From: Hyphomicrobiales bacterium
GTDB lineage: Bacteria; Pseudomonadota; Alphaproteobacteria; Rhizobiales; Rhizobiaceae
Direction of reading: 5' to 3'
Assembly: GCA_900473805.1 (NCBI GenBank)
Contig: UCMS01000002.1
Span: 1 to 64,000, forward strand
DNA length: 64,000 bases
The notes under the pieces are model-generated. The model made no database searches and had not been told where the DNA came from. It saw only the letters and a list, made by a program, of their open reading frames with translations. This document shows, in pieces, positions 51,999-60,593 of this stretch. The position numbers and the translations under genes are program-made. How positions within the stretch are numbered: the first letter of the stretch is position 1; each line of letters starts with the position of its first letter.

Positions 51999-53033
51999 AT
52001 GACCATAGTGACCCTTGGAATAGATTTGGGCAAGAACCTCAACAGTGTCGTGGGGCTGGATGAGCAGGAGCGGGTTGTCCTGCGCCGGCGCGTGAGACGA
52101 GCGACTCTGGCCGACCTTGCGGACAAGCTTCCGCCCTGTACCGTTGCCATGGAGGCATGCTGCGGGGCCCACCATGTTGGCCGCATGTTTGCGGCGAAGG
52201 GACATGAGGTGCGCCTGATGTCACCAGAGTATGTCCGCCCCTATGTGCGGGCGCAAAAGAATGATGACAATGATGCGGCGGGTATCGCCGAGGCGGCAAC
52301 ACGACCGAGCATGCGGTTCGTTGAGTTGAAGAGCCAAGACCGGCTCGACCTGCAGACCCTCCACCGCGCTCGTTCTCGTCTGGTCGCTGCGCGAAAGACA
52401 CTCGTAAACCAGCTCCGGGCGATCCTACTCGAGCGTGGACATACTTTTCGCCAGGGACGCGAGATCCTTGAACGGGAGATCGATCCATTTCTTGCGGAGC
52501 CACCGGCCGACCTTTCGGTACGCATGCTCAGGCTTCTCGGCGATATGCGAGCTGAGTGGCGAGCCCTCAACGAGCGCATCGATGTGCTGAACGACGACCT
52601 GAGTGAGCACGCTCGGAAAGATGAAGCTGCGAACCGTCTGACCTCGATTCCGGGCATCGGCGTGCTTGGCGCAACCGCACTTGTTGCGGCCGTCGGAAAT
52701 GGTGAGGCGTTTCGGCAGGCTCGCGACGTCCCCGCCTGGCTGGGTCTTGTGCCAAAGCAGATGACCACAGGTGGAAAGCCGCGGTTACTGAGGATAACCA
52801 AGCGGGGCAACGTCTACCTACGCATGTTGCTGATACATGGTGCAAGAGCGGCATTGCCCAGCCTCTCCAAACAAGCAACTCCTCTAGGCGAGTGGTTACG
52901 AGGGCTGTTGTCACGCGCCCACCGGAACATAGTCATTGTCGCGCTGGCTGCTAAACTCGCCAGGATCGCTTGGGCAACGCTGCGACGTGGCGTGCGCTTC
53001 CACCCGCAGATGGGGGCTGCTGCAATGACGTGA
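51999..53033 (+). CDS. IS110/IS1111-family transposase (DEDD type)
   Basis: This 344-residue recombinase has an N-terminal RuvC-like domain: Asp9 in LGIDLGKN, Glu52 in VAMEACCGAHH, and Asp89/Asp92 in KNDDNDAAGIAE. The C-terminal transposase domain holds TSIPGIGVLGATAL, PAWLGLVPKQ and TTGGKPRLLRITKRGN. In that stretch the serines common in relatives (S-S/T-GGK and ISKRG) are threonines; I am unsure whether either is the catalytic serine. ATG 51999 follows AAAGGAG. It would move the element using an RNA encoded in the 3' end. Confidence 0.9.
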   Translation: MTIVTLGIDLGKNLNSVVGLDEQERVVLRRRVRRATLADLADKLPPCTVAMEACCGAHHVGRMFAAKGHEVRLMSPEYVRPYVRAQKNDDNDAAGIAEAATRPSMRFVELKSQDRLDLQTLHRARSRLVAARKTLVNQLRAILLERGHTFRQGREILEREIDPFLAEPPADLSVRMLRLLGDMRAEWRALNERIDVLNDDLSEHARKDEAANRLTSIPGIGVLGATALVAAVGNGEAFRQARDVPAWLGLVPKQMTTGGKPRLLRITKRGNVYLRMLLIHGARAALPSLSKQATPLGEWLRGLLSRAHRNIVIVALAAKLARIAWATLRRGVRFHPQMGAAAMT

Positions 53034-53284
53034 GCTGACGACAGGCCACGAGGAATTGGTTCCGGCAAGCTGGAACCATGTGAGGTTGGCGGAAGGATAG
53101 TGATGGCCGGAAGGGTCGAACACCCGCGTCTCTGGAAGCCAGGTTCAAAAAACGGCGCATCAACGCCGGGTCTTTTATGAGGACCAGAACGCGCGGATCT
53201 CCATCATGGCGAGGGCCAATGTGCCACTATGCCGGATACGTTTTTGCACGACCAAGTAAAGTCATCAACAACCCTATTGCCAAC
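53034..53284 (+). ncRNA. Putative bridge/seekRNA region of the IS1111-type element
   Basis: About 250 bases follow the transposase stop inside the element and hold no credible gene. In IS1111-type elements the guide RNA, which pairs with donor and target DNA, comes from the 3' non-coding end. The placement and size fit. I have not drawn the RNA fold or located its loops, so only the region is given, not exact ends. Confidence 0.45.
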
Positions 53285-53300
53285 GGGGCGGGCCATACGT

Positions 53301-53640
53301 TTTTGAAAGTCCAGCCGCGCTTTCGCAGCCAGACATCAAGCGCACTGCGGCCGATCGATACAGCTCGTTCCTCATACAATCGCCGGACCATCTCGTTGAG
53401 CGTGATGTCCTTCGCCTCTTCGATCATGCGGACGATGAAGTCCTCGTGGGCATCGAGGCGAGAGCCACCGCGTCGGCCCTGCCTCAAAGGCGACAACCGA
53501 CCAGCCCGCGCACTCGCAATCCAGGCGATGGCCGTCGAAATCCCAATCCCAAATCGGGCTGCCGCTGAACGCGCCGACATGCCATTCCGTGACGCAGCCA
53601 TCACGCGGCTACGCAGATCATCACTGAAAGCTCGGGTCAT
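53301..53640 (-). pseudogene. IS630 transposase, N-terminal part
   Basis: From ATG 53640 the minus-strand frame reads MTRAFSDDLRSRV, then an HTH with SARSAAARFGIGISTAIAWI and RGGSRLDAHEDFIVRMIEE, ending RKRGWTF where the inner element begins. It continues in frame style at 51927 beyond that element. It holds the DNA-binding half of the IS630 transposase. The two halves together are of normal length. Confidence 0.88.
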
Positions 53641-53853
53641 ATTGACTCCCACCAAATCACCAGTCGGAGCCATGGAATCAGAATTCGGCAACCAGGTGAA
53701 TCCTCAACGCGATTCCGCGTTCAATGGACGTGCTCTAGCTCGGATCAACCATTAATGGAATGTACCCGTCTACCTAAAGTCTAGTCGCACGTATCCATTC
53801 AGATCACTCCTTCCCACCGGATACAAATTGCTACTATTCCTCCACTTGGCGCC

Positions 53854-53907
53854 TTGACAGGCGCAAATCAGCTGGCATTGTAAAGCGGTTTAGTAAAGCG
53901 TTTTACT
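53854..53907 (+). promoter_or_regulatory. Promoter with a 16-bp near-perfect palindrome, candidate LacI-family operator
   Basis: TTGACA at 53854-53859 and a weak -10 (ATTGTA, 53877-53882) are 17 bases apart. Just downstream, AGTAAAGCGTTTTACT at 53892-53907 is a palindrome with central CG and one mismatched pair, the classic LacI/GalR operator form. It lies 29 bases ahead of the lacI-type gene, so it probably gives autoregulation together with control of the co-transcribed importer. Confidence 0.7.
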
Positions 53908-53936
53908 TGATCGTGTGGGCGGAGAGATCGGAAGTA

Positions 53937-54974
53937 ATGGCAAGGAGGGGAGCGACAAGCCTAAAGGACGTTGCTGAGGCTGCCGGCGTATCGGTGGCAA
54001 CGGTCTCGCGTCTTCTCAATGGCACATTGCAGCTGCCTCCAGAGACTAGAGAGCGGATCGAAACTGCCATCCGCGACCTGCAATACGAGCCGAACCCGCA
54101 TGCGCGTCGCCTCAGCCGCGGTCGGTCGGATACGATCGGTCTCGTCGTCCCCGATATTGCAAACCCCTTCTTTGCCACCCTTGTCGCGGCTGTTGAACAG
54201 GAGGCGGACAAACGTGGCCTTGCCTTGTCACTGCATGTGACGCTGAACCGGCCCGGCCGCGAAATCTCTTACGTGACGGCGCTGGCCCGCAACCACGTGG
54301 ACGGTCTGATTTTCGTAACCAACCACCCTGACGATGGCGTTCTGGCCGGCTTGATCAATCAGACCGGCAAGGTCGTGATCGTCGATGAAGACGTCCCCAA
54401 CGCGGTGGTCCCGAAGCTATTTTGTGACAACGAAGAGGGTGGATATCACGCCGGGTGTCATCTGGCCGAATACGGCCATCGGCGCATTGTTTATATCGGG
54501 GGTCCGCAGGAAATGATCAGCACCCGTCGCCGCTACCGCGGACTGGAACGGGCCCTTCTGGAAAGGGGTGAGCCGTTCGAAGTGACCCGCTATGAGGGGA
54601 GTTTTTCGGTGGAATTTGGCCGTGAGGCCGCCTGGCGCTTCATCGACGAGGGCATGCCCGCAACGGCGATCTTCGCCAGCTCTGACGAAATCGCGATCGG
54701 TCTCGTTGAGGTTTTGCGTGCCCAAGGTGTTTCTATCCCAGACGAGATCTCGATCATTGGCTTTGACGACGTCGGGCCATTGCACCTGTTTTCACCACCA
54801 CTGACCGCGATACGTCAGCCTGTGAGAGCGCTGGGCGAGCGGGCATTGGCGCTTCTTCTCGAAACGAATTGGCAGAACTCGGACAGCCTGGCGTCCGAGG
54901 AGTTGCTGCCTGTCGAAATCGTCGTGCGGCATTCCGTTGCACCGCCGACGAAACCACAAAAGCAACGAAGCTGA
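53937..54974 (+). CDS. LacI-family transcriptional regulator
   Basis: This 345-residue protein has the LacI HTH (SLKDVAEAAGVSVATVSRLLNG, residues about 8-29), the hinge region YEPNPHARRLS and the ligand core with GLVVPDIANPFFATL and ISIIGFDDVGPL. It leads the operon of a ribose-type importer and the catabolic genes behind it. ATG 53937 follows GGAAG; upstream in-frame ATG lies in the promoter region. A LacI-type palindrome stands right before it, and the receptor gene follows after 21 bases. Confidence 0.93.
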   Translation: MARRGATSLKDVAEAAGVSVATVSRLLNGTLQLPPETRERIETAIRDLQYEPNPHARRLSRGRSDTIGLVVPDIANPFFATLVAAVEQEADKRGLALSLHVTLNRPGREISYVTALARNHVDGLIFVTNHPDDGVLAGLINQTGKVVIVDEDVPNAVVPKLFCDNEEGGYHAGCHLAEYGHRRIVYIGGPQEMISTRRRYRGLERALLERGEPFEVTRYEGSFSVEFGREAAWRFIDEGMPATAIFASSDEIAIGLVEVLRAQGVSIPDEISIIGFDDVGPLHLFSPPLTAIRQPVRALGERALALLLETNWQNSDSLASEELLPVEIVVRHSVAPPTKPQKQRS

Positions 54975-54995
54975 ACCAAACCAGAGGAAGAGAAC

Positions 54996-55946
54996 ATGAC
55001 ACGATTCACACGTAGAACAGTGACTGCGGCCCTTGCCGCAACGGCTTTAGCCGGCATTTCTTTCGGCTCCATGGCCCATGCGGCCGAAAAGACCTTCGCC
55101 CTTGTCCAGATCAATCAGCAGGCCTTGTTCTTCAATCAGATGAACGAAGGCGCACAAAAGGCTGCTGAGGCCGCCGGGGCAAAACTTGTAATCTTCAACG
55201 CCAACAATGATCCGGCTGCACAGAACAGTGCAATCGAGACCTATATTCAGCAGAAGGTTGACGGGATTGCGGTGGTGGCGATCGACGTCAATGGCATCAT
55301 GCCCGCCGTCCAGCAGGCTGCTGCAGCCGGCATCCCGGTCGTTGCAATCGATGCAATCCTGCCGGAAGGCCCGCAGATGGCTCAGATCGGTGTGGACAAT
55401 GCAAAAGCCGGCGCCGACATGGGCAAGTTCTTCGTCGACTATGTGAAGGCCAACATGGGCGGCTCTGTGAAGTACGGCGTTGTCGGCGCCTTGAACTCTG
55501 CCATCCAAAACGTTCGTCAGGAAGGTTTCGAGACAACAGTAAAGGCTGCAGAGGGCGTCACCACGGCTGGCGTCGTCGACGGTCAAAACGTGCAGGACAC
55601 GGCCCTTGCTGCCGCTGAAAACCTGATCACCGCCAATCCTGACATGACCGCCGTCTATGCGACAGGCGAACCTGCATTGATGGGGGCTATTGCTGCCGTC
55701 GAAAGCCAGGGCAAGCAGGCTGATGTAAAGGTCTTTGGCTGGGATCTCACCGCGCAGGCAATCGCTGGAATAGATGCAGGTTACGTCACGGCTGTCATTC
55801 AGCAGGACCCATCGGCCATGGGGGCAGCAGCCGTCGACGCGCTGAAGACAATCTCGGAGGGTGGCACAGTGGAAAAAACCATCTCCGTTCCGATCACCAT
55901 CGTCACCAAGGATAATGTCGAACCCTACCGGGCGATCTTCAAATGA
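54996..55946 (+). CDS. Ribose-type ABC importer substrate-binding protein
   Basis: This 316-residue receptor has a leader (TRRTVTAALAATALAGISFGSMAHA) and an RbsB-type mature part: FALVQINQQALFFNQMNEGAQKAAEAAG, FNANNDPAAQNSAIETYIQQKVDGI, and later VYATGEPALMGAI and VFGWDLTAQAIAGID. It binds the cargo in the periplasm. Its stop overlaps the ATPase start by four bases. A strong stem-loop lies just downstream, inside the ATPase reading frame. Confidence 0.9.
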   Translation: MTRFTRRTVTAALAATALAGISFGSMAHAAEKTFALVQINQQALFFNQMNEGAQKAAEAAGAKLVIFNANNDPAAQNSAIETYIQQKVDGIAVVAIDVNGIMPAVQQAAAAGIPVVAIDAILPEGPQMAQIGVDNAKAGADMGKFFVDYVKANMGGSVKYGVVGALNSAIQNVRQEGFETTVKAAEGVTTAGVVDGQNVQDTALAAAENLITANPDMTAVYATGEPALMGAIAAVESQGKQADVKVFGWDLTAQAIAGIDAGYVTAVIQQDPSAMGAAAVDALKTISEGGTVEKTISVPITIVTKDNVEPYRAIFK

Positions 55947-56761
55947 TCTCTGACCGACAGCCCCCGACCGCTGTCGCAGGGCCGGGGGGAGGAGAAATCC
56001 TCCCCCAACGGTCCGGCGAAAGCGGTATTCGCCAGCCCCGAATATCTTTGAAGGGCATCCGCAAAAATTTTGGCTCGCATCAGGCTCTGCGTGGCGTCGA
56101 TCTCGACATCTATCCGGGTGAGTGCTTGGGCCTCGTGGGTGACAACGCAGCCGGCAAGTCGACCCTCACCAAGGTGATTTCTGGCACCTATATTCCAGAC
56201 GATGGTACGATCACGGTCGACGGGCGGCCTGTCCAGTTTACCGGCCCAGCCGATGCGCGCGATCGAAACATCGAAATGGTCTTTCAAGACTTGAGCCTGT
56301 GCGACCATGTCGATGTCGTCGGCAACCTCTTTCTTGGACGAGAACTGACCAGAGGCCTGTTCCTCGACCGCGCCCGGATGATGACCGAGGCACGTGCCAT
56401 GCTCGACGCTCTCGAAATCCGCATACCGAGGCTCAGTGCCAAGGTCGAAAAGCTATCGGGTGGCCAGCGCCAGGCCATCGCCATCGCGCGGGCGGCATCC
56501 TTCAACCCGAAGGTTCTGATCATGGACGAGCCGACATCGGCTCTGGCTGTGGCAGAAGTCGAGGCGGTGCTCAATCTCATCAATCGCGTGAAGGCCAAAG
56601 GCGTTTCGGTCATCCTGATTACGCACCGCCTGCAGGATCTCTTCCGGGTCTGTGACCGGATCGCAGTCATGTATGAGGGCACCAAGGTTGCTGAGCGCAA
56701 TATCGCCAATACGGACCTGCAGGACCTCGTGCAGCTCATCGTTGGAGGGCAGAAGCATTGA
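55943..56761 (+). CDS. Ribose-type ABC importer ATPase, single domain
   Basis: This 272-residue ATPase is a single nucleotide-binding domain, unlike the fused RbsA. It has Walker A GDNAAGKST, FQDLSLCDHVDVVGNLFLGREL, KLSGGQRQAIAIARAA, LIMDEPTSAL and H-loop LITHRLQDLF. The first 30 residues are an unusual Pro/Gly-rich stretch coded by the stem-loop region. Its 3' end overlaps the permease gene by four bases. Two copies would work with a permease dimer. Confidence 0.9.
   Translation: MISDRQPPTAVAGPGGGEILPQRSGESGIRQPRISLKGIRKNFGSHQALRGVDLDIYPGECLGLVGDNAAGKSTLTKVISGTYIPDDGTITVDGRPVQFTGPADARDRNIEMVFQDLSLCDHVDVVGNLFLGRELTRGLFLDRARMMTEARAMLDALEIRIPRLSAKVEKLSGGQRQAIAIARAASFNPKVLIMDEPTSALAVAEVEAVLNLINRVKAKGVSVILITHRLQDLFRVCDRIAVMYEGTKVAERNIANTDLQDLVQLIVGGQKH
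55985..56006 (+). terminator. Perfect 9-bp stem with GAAA loop after the receptor gene
   Basis: GGGGGAGGA (55985-55993) pairs with TCCTCCCCC (55998-56006) around a GAAA tetraloop, 39 bases past the receptor stop and inside the first codons of the ATPase gene. It may favour the receptor message by slowing decay or ribosome passage. No T run follows. Confidence 0.65.
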
Positions 56762-57759
56762 CCGCTTACACAGAACGCGCGTCCGGATCGCCGATTGCCG
56801 ACTTCGTTTCCGAACACGCGCAGGTGATGTCGATCACCGTCTTCTTCGTCGCCTGCCTGGTGTTCTTCTCCAGCACGACAGACACGTTCCTGACGCTCGG
56901 CAATATCTTGAATATTGTCCGCCAGGCCGCTCCCATTCTGATTGTTGCTGTCGCCATGACCTTGGTCATCATCACCGGCGGCATTGATCTTTCGGTGGGC
57001 TCGCAGGTGGCGCTGGTCAATGCGGTTGCCGCGATCTTGCTGGCCATGGGTTATCCCTGGCCCGTCGTCCTTCTGGGGATGATTGCGTTTGGCGGCATCA
57101 TCGGCATCGCGCAGGGCTGGTTCACCGCCTATCAAGGCATTCCGGCCTTCATCGTGACACTGGCCGGTCTGTCCATTTTGCGGGGTTTTGCCCTCTGGCT
57201 GACGCAGGGCTATTCAATTCCCATCAAGGATGCACCAGGCTTCTTCTGGCTGGGACGTGGCGAGCTCTTTGGCATTCCGGTTCCAGCCTTGATTGCGGTG
57301 CTTGTCGCGGTGATCGGCTATGTCATCATCGCCTATACGAAATACGGCCGTCAGGTGGTGGCCGTGGGCTCCAATCTTGAAGCAGCACGTCGCGTCGGCA
57401 TGCCGGCAAAATGGATCGTCGCTTCGGTCTATATGGTCTCAGGCATTGCCTGCGCCCTGGCTGGGCTTTTGATTGCTGCACGCCTCGGCTCGGGCTCGTC
57501 TAACGCCGCGGTCGGGTTTGAGCTGCAGGTGATCGCAGCCGTCGTGCTCGGCGGTACCTCACTGATGGGCGGACGCGGCAGTATCTTGGGGACCGTATTG
57601 GGAACACTGACCATTGCGGTCATCGGCAATGGGCTGATCCTCATGCACATATCGCCCTTCTTTACCCAAATCGTCACGGGCGCCATCATTCTCGTCGCCA
57701 TCTGGCTCAACACCAAGATCTTCAACACCAACTTCCGCTTCGGCGCAAAGACGAGGTGA
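56758..57759 (+). CDS. Ribose-type ABC importer permease
   Basis: This 333-residue RbsC-type permease has about nine or ten helices, with MTLVITGGIDLSVGSQVALVNAVAAIL near residue 75 and VGSNLEAARRVGMP as the ATPase-contact loop. The start is a TTG at 56758 overlapping the ATPase stop by four bases (TTGA); no better ATG is near. It presumably works as a homodimer. The phosphotriesterase-family gene follows after five bases. Confidence 0.92.
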   Translation: MTAYTERASGSPIADFVSEHAQVMSITVFFVACLVFFSSTTDTFLTLGNILNIVRQAAPILIVAVAMTLVIITGGIDLSVGSQVALVNAVAAILLAMGYPWPVVLLGMIAFGGIIGIAQGWFTAYQGIPAFIVTLAGLSILRGFALWLTQGYSIPIKDAPGFFWLGRGELFGIPVPALIAVLVAVIGYVIIAYTKYGRQVVAVGSNLEAARRVGMPAKWIVASVYMVSGIACALAGLLIAARLGSGSSNAAVGFELQVIAAVVLGGTSLMGGRGSILGTVLGTLTIAVIGNGLILMHISPFFTQIVTGAIILVAIWLNTKIFNTNFRFGAKTR

Positions 57760-57764
57760 GGGCG

Positions 57765-58829
57765 ATGAGTGAACTCTCTCAGGCACATATCCGCTCAGGC
57801 AATGTGATGACGGTGGCGGGCCCAATCCCGGCCTCCACGCTCGGTGTCACCCTGATGCACGAGCATATTCTCAATGACTGCCGATGCTGGTGGCACGCTC
57901 CAAAGACTGCCGAACGCCAGTATCTCGCCGACAGCTTCGTCTGCATCGAGATCCTCGGCGAACTGCGCCAGGATCCCTTCGTCAACAAGCATAATATTGC
58001 CCTTGATGACGAGCCTTTGGCGATTGCCGAGCTCAAGGACTTTGCCTCCCATGGTGGCCATACGGTCGTCGAACCGACATGCCAAGGCATCGGCCGTGAT
58101 CCTCGCGCCTTGAAGCGTATCGCAGAAGCGTCGGGCCTCAACATCATCATGGGAGCTGGCTACTATCTCGGCACGTCGCATCCGGCCAAGGTTGCGGACA
58201 TGTCGATCGATCAGATCGCTGATGAGATCGTCCAGGAGGCCACTGTTGGCGTTGATGGTACTGACATCAAGATTGGACTGATCGGTGAGATCGGCGTTTC
58301 CGCGGATTTCACGGTCGAGGAAGAAAAGTCGCTGCGAGCGGCTGCGCGGGCGCAAGTGCGTACGGGGCTTCCCCTGATGATCCATTTGCCCGGCTGGTTC
58401 CGTCTTGGGCACAAGGTGCTCGACGTTGCGGAAGAGGAAGGGGCAGAGCTTCGTCACACCGTGCTTTGCCATATGAACCCGTCCCATGACGACCTTGGCT
58501 ACCAGCTGGAACTCGCATCCCGCGGCGCCTTCCTGGAATACGACATGATCGGCATGGATTTCTTCTATGCCGACCAGCAGGTGCAATGCCCAAGCGATGA
58601 AGAAGCAGCCCGCGCCATCGTCAAGCTGGTCGACCAAGGGTTCATCGACCGTATCCTGCTATCCCATGACGTCTTCCTTAAGATGATGCTGACCCGCTAT
58701 GGCGGTAACGGCTATGCCTACATCCTCAAGCACTTCCTGCCGCGACTGCGGCGCCACGGCCTGAGTGATCGCCAGCTCGAGATCCTCATGCATGACAATC
58801 CAAGATCGGTCTTCGAGGCGAAGGCCTGA
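57765..58829 (+). CDS. Phosphotriesterase-family metal-dependent hydrolase
   Basis: This 354-residue protein belongs to the phosphotriesterase/PHP branch of the amidohydrolase superfamily. The HxH metal motif is in VTLMHEHIL; a bridging Glu is likely in IGLIGEIGVS rather than a carboxylated Lys; further ligands are His in MIHLPGWF and CHMNPSHDD, and Asp in LLSHDVFLK. Members include lactonases and phospho-furanose lactonases. ATG 57765 follows GGTGAGG. In this operon it may hydrolyse a lactone or ester of the imported sugar-like substrate. Confidence 0.9.
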   Translation: MSELSQAHIRSGNVMTVAGPIPASTLGVTLMHEHILNDCRCWWHAPKTAERQYLADSFVCIEILGELRQDPFVNKHNIALDDEPLAIAELKDFASHGGHTVVEPTCQGIGRDPRALKRIAEASGLNIIMGAGYYLGTSHPAKVADMSIDQIADEIVQEATVGVDGTDIKIGLIGEIGVSADFTVEEEKSLRAAARAQVRTGLPLMIHLPGWFRLGHKVLDVAEEEGAELRHTVLCHMNPSHDDLGYQLELASRGAFLEYDMIGMDFFYADQQVQCPSDEEAARAIVKLVDQGFIDRILLSHDVFLKMMLTRYGGNGYAYILKHFLPRLRRHGLSDRQLEILMHDNPRSVFEAKA

Positions 58830-58858
58830 TCCAAATTCGACTAACCATGGAAAAGATC

Positions 58859-59629
58859 ATGACAAAGAAAGTTCTACTCGTCGGCGAGAGCTGGGTAAGC
58901 TCAGCCACCCATTACAAGGGCTTCGACCAGTTCGGCAGCGTCACATTTCATCTCGGCGCCGAGCCGCTGGTCAAGGCGCTTGAAGGCAGTGAGTTCGATC
59001 TGACCTATATGACAGCCCATGATGCAGTCGAGAAGTTCCCCTTCGATATGGAAGGGCTCAATGCCTATGACGTGATCATTCTATCGGATATCGGCGCCAA
59101 TTCCTTGCTGCTGCCACCTGCCGTCTGGTTGCATTCCAAGACCGTGCCGAACAGGCTGAAACTCATCAAGGCATGGGTGGAGAAAGGCGGCGGGCTGTTG
59201 ATGGTCGGCGGCTATTTCTCGTTCCAGGGGATCGACGGCAAGGCTCGTTGGCGCCGCACGCCAGTCGAGGACGTCCTGCCGGTGACCTGTCTGCCCTATG
59301 ATGACCGTGTCGAGATCCCCGAGGGGACCGGCGCTGTCATCGTGAAGGCAGATCATCCCACTGTGGCCGGCATGGAGGGTGAATGGCCCGTGCTCCTAGG
59401 TGTCAACGAAGTTGAAGTGCGTGACCGCGCCGATGTCGAGGTGATCGCTCGTCTGCCGGATGAGCAGGGCGGCCATCCGCTGCTGGTCACCGGGACCTTC
59501 GGTCAGGGCAAAAGCGCTGCCTGGACATCCGATATCGGCCCACACTGGCTGTCGCCCGCATTTTGCGAATGGGAGGGCTATGGTCGCCTATGGAAGAATA
59601 TCCTGGGATGGCTGAGCGACAAGGGGTGA
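58859..59629 (+). CDS. Glutamine-amidotransferase-like (ThuA-type fold) protein
   Basis: This 256-residue protein looks like the cytoplasmic class I glutamine-amidotransferase-like group. It has KVLLVGESWVSSATHYKG, AYDVIILSDIGANSLLLPP and KAWVEKGGGLLMVGGYFSFQG, and ends with TGTFGQGKSAAWTSDIGPHW. The nucleophilic Cys of true amidotransferases is not at the expected turn, which reads GGYFSF. ThuA-type proteins have the same loss and act in sugar breakdown. ATG 58859 fits GGAAAAG upstream; ATG 58847 is also in frame. Its job is unknown. Confidence 0.8.
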   Translation: MTKKVLLVGESWVSSATHYKGFDQFGSVTFHLGAEPLVKALEGSEFDLTYMTAHDAVEKFPFDMEGLNAYDVIILSDIGANSLLLPPAVWLHSKTVPNRLKLIKAWVEKGGGLLMVGGYFSFQGIDGKARWRRTPVEDVLPVTCLPYDDRVEIPEGTGAVIVKADHPTVAGMEGEWPVLLGVNEVEVRDRADVEVIARLPDEQGGHPLLVTGTFGQGKSAAWTSDIGPHWLSPAFCEWEGYGRLWKNILGWLSDKG

Positions 59630-59656
59630 GATATGAGCGGTTCATCCGACGGCTTT

Positions 59657-60568
59657 TCAACGCGCCAGGATGGACCGCATCTCTTCGCTGCTCGGGAAGG
59701 CTGATCGCGTGCCGCGGCGGCTGACAGTGAGGGCTGAAGCAGAGGCTGCATGGCTGATGGCGCGTGTATCAAGCTCCACACCTCGTAGCGCCGCTGATGC
59801 CAGCGCCACAGCCATGAAGGTGTCGCCTGCCCCAGTGGTGTCGATTGCCTTTGTGGCAACGGCTGGGATCATCGAAATCGCCGATCCCTGGCTTGCCAAA
59901 AGCGCACCTTCACCACCAAGCGTTAGCACCACGTGGCGCACGCCAGACTGCAGCAGCCGATCGGTCGCAGCGCTGTTGGACGACCCGGTCAGGCTTTCGG
60001 CTTCCCCACGGTTTAGGAATGCGATGTCGACCAGTGGCCAGAAGTCGCCGAAATACGGCCTGAGTGGTGAGGGGTTGAATGCGGTGACGAGATTGCGACG
60101 CCGGGCTTCCTGCAGCAGGCCAAGGGTGGTCGCTTCGCTCAGATTGCCCTGCAGGACCATCAGGTCGCCTGCGGCGGCGTCATCGAGTGCGGCAATGGCG
60201 TCTTGTGGTGTCAAGGAGCCTGCCGAATCCGTCGTGGTCACGATGGCGTTTTCGCCGTCCGGGGTCGTGAAGATTATGGAGAAGTCACTGGAGCGGCCGG
60301 GCAAGGCGATGAGCTTGGTCTCGACCGGCTCAGGCGCCAGTTTATTGCGAATGGTCTGGGCGCGGAAATCCTCGCCCACGGCTGCGACCAGAGTGGTGGG
60401 CAGACCTGTGCGGCCCATGACCACAGCCTGGTTTGCACCCTTGCCGCCAAGGTCGCGCGTTTCTTCGCGGCCAAGGATCGAAGCCCCGGCTTCCGGCATG
60501 GTCGAAACGGATATGGTCTCGTCGACTGCGACGTTACCGATCACATGAGCACGAACATTGGCAGGCAT
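59657..60568 (-). CDS. PfkB-family carbohydrate kinase, ribokinase-like
   Basis: This 303-residue protein is a PfkB kinase: HVIGNVAVDETISV start, GGKGANQAVVMGRTG (first signature), and DTTGAGDTFMAVALASA with the catalytic Asp near the end. It phosphorylates a sugar or nucleoside with ATP. It lies on the strand opposite to all other genes of this block, with its start only 25 bases from the divergent btpA-type start. ATG 60568 follows AAGG. Nucleoside kinases and ribokinases share this pattern. Confidence 0.9.
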   Translation of the reverse strand: MPANVRAHVIGNVAVDETISVSTMPEAGASILGREETRDLGGKGANQAVVMGRTGLPTTLVAAVGEDFRAQTIRNKLAPEPVETKLIALPGRSSDFSIIFTTPDGENAIVTTTDSAGSLTPQDAIAALDDAAAGDLMVLQGNLSEATTLGLLQEARRRNLVTAFNPSPLRPYFGDFWPLVDIAFLNRGEAESLTGSSNSAATDRLLQSGVRHVVLTLGGEGALLASQGSAISMIPAVATKAIDTTGAGDTFMAVALASAALRGVELDTRAISHAASASALTVSRRGTRSAFPSSEEMRSILAR

Positions 60569-60593
60569 GGCTGGCCTTCGGAAGGAAATGAAA

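Larger units (their letters stand above)
51928..53299 (+). mobile_element. IS110-family element of the IS1111 subgroup
   Basis: The insertion splits the IS630 transposase inside a T run. Near its ends are 12-bp inverted repeats, ATGGCCCGCCCC at 51933-51944 and GGGGCGGGCCAT at 53285-53296, subterminal rather than terminal, three bases from the right end. This arrangement and the lack of a clear target duplication fit IS1111. One transposase gene (51999-53033) is present. About 70 bases precede it and about 265 follow it, the latter being the likely place for the guide RNA. The exact ends are uncertain by a few T. Confidence 0.85.
51310..53735 (-). mobile_element. IS630-family element, interrupted by an IS1111-type element
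   Basis: The outer element has terminal inverted repeats: GAGCACGTCCA starting at 51310 and its complement TGGACGTGCTC ending at 53735. TA dinucleotides flank both ends (51308-51309 and 53736-53737), which is the IS630 target pattern. Without the inner insertion it is about 1.05 kb, the normal size. Its transposase gene is split into two parts (53301-53640 and 51323-51927) by the inner element. It is therefore inactive unless helped from elsewhere. Confidence 0.88.
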
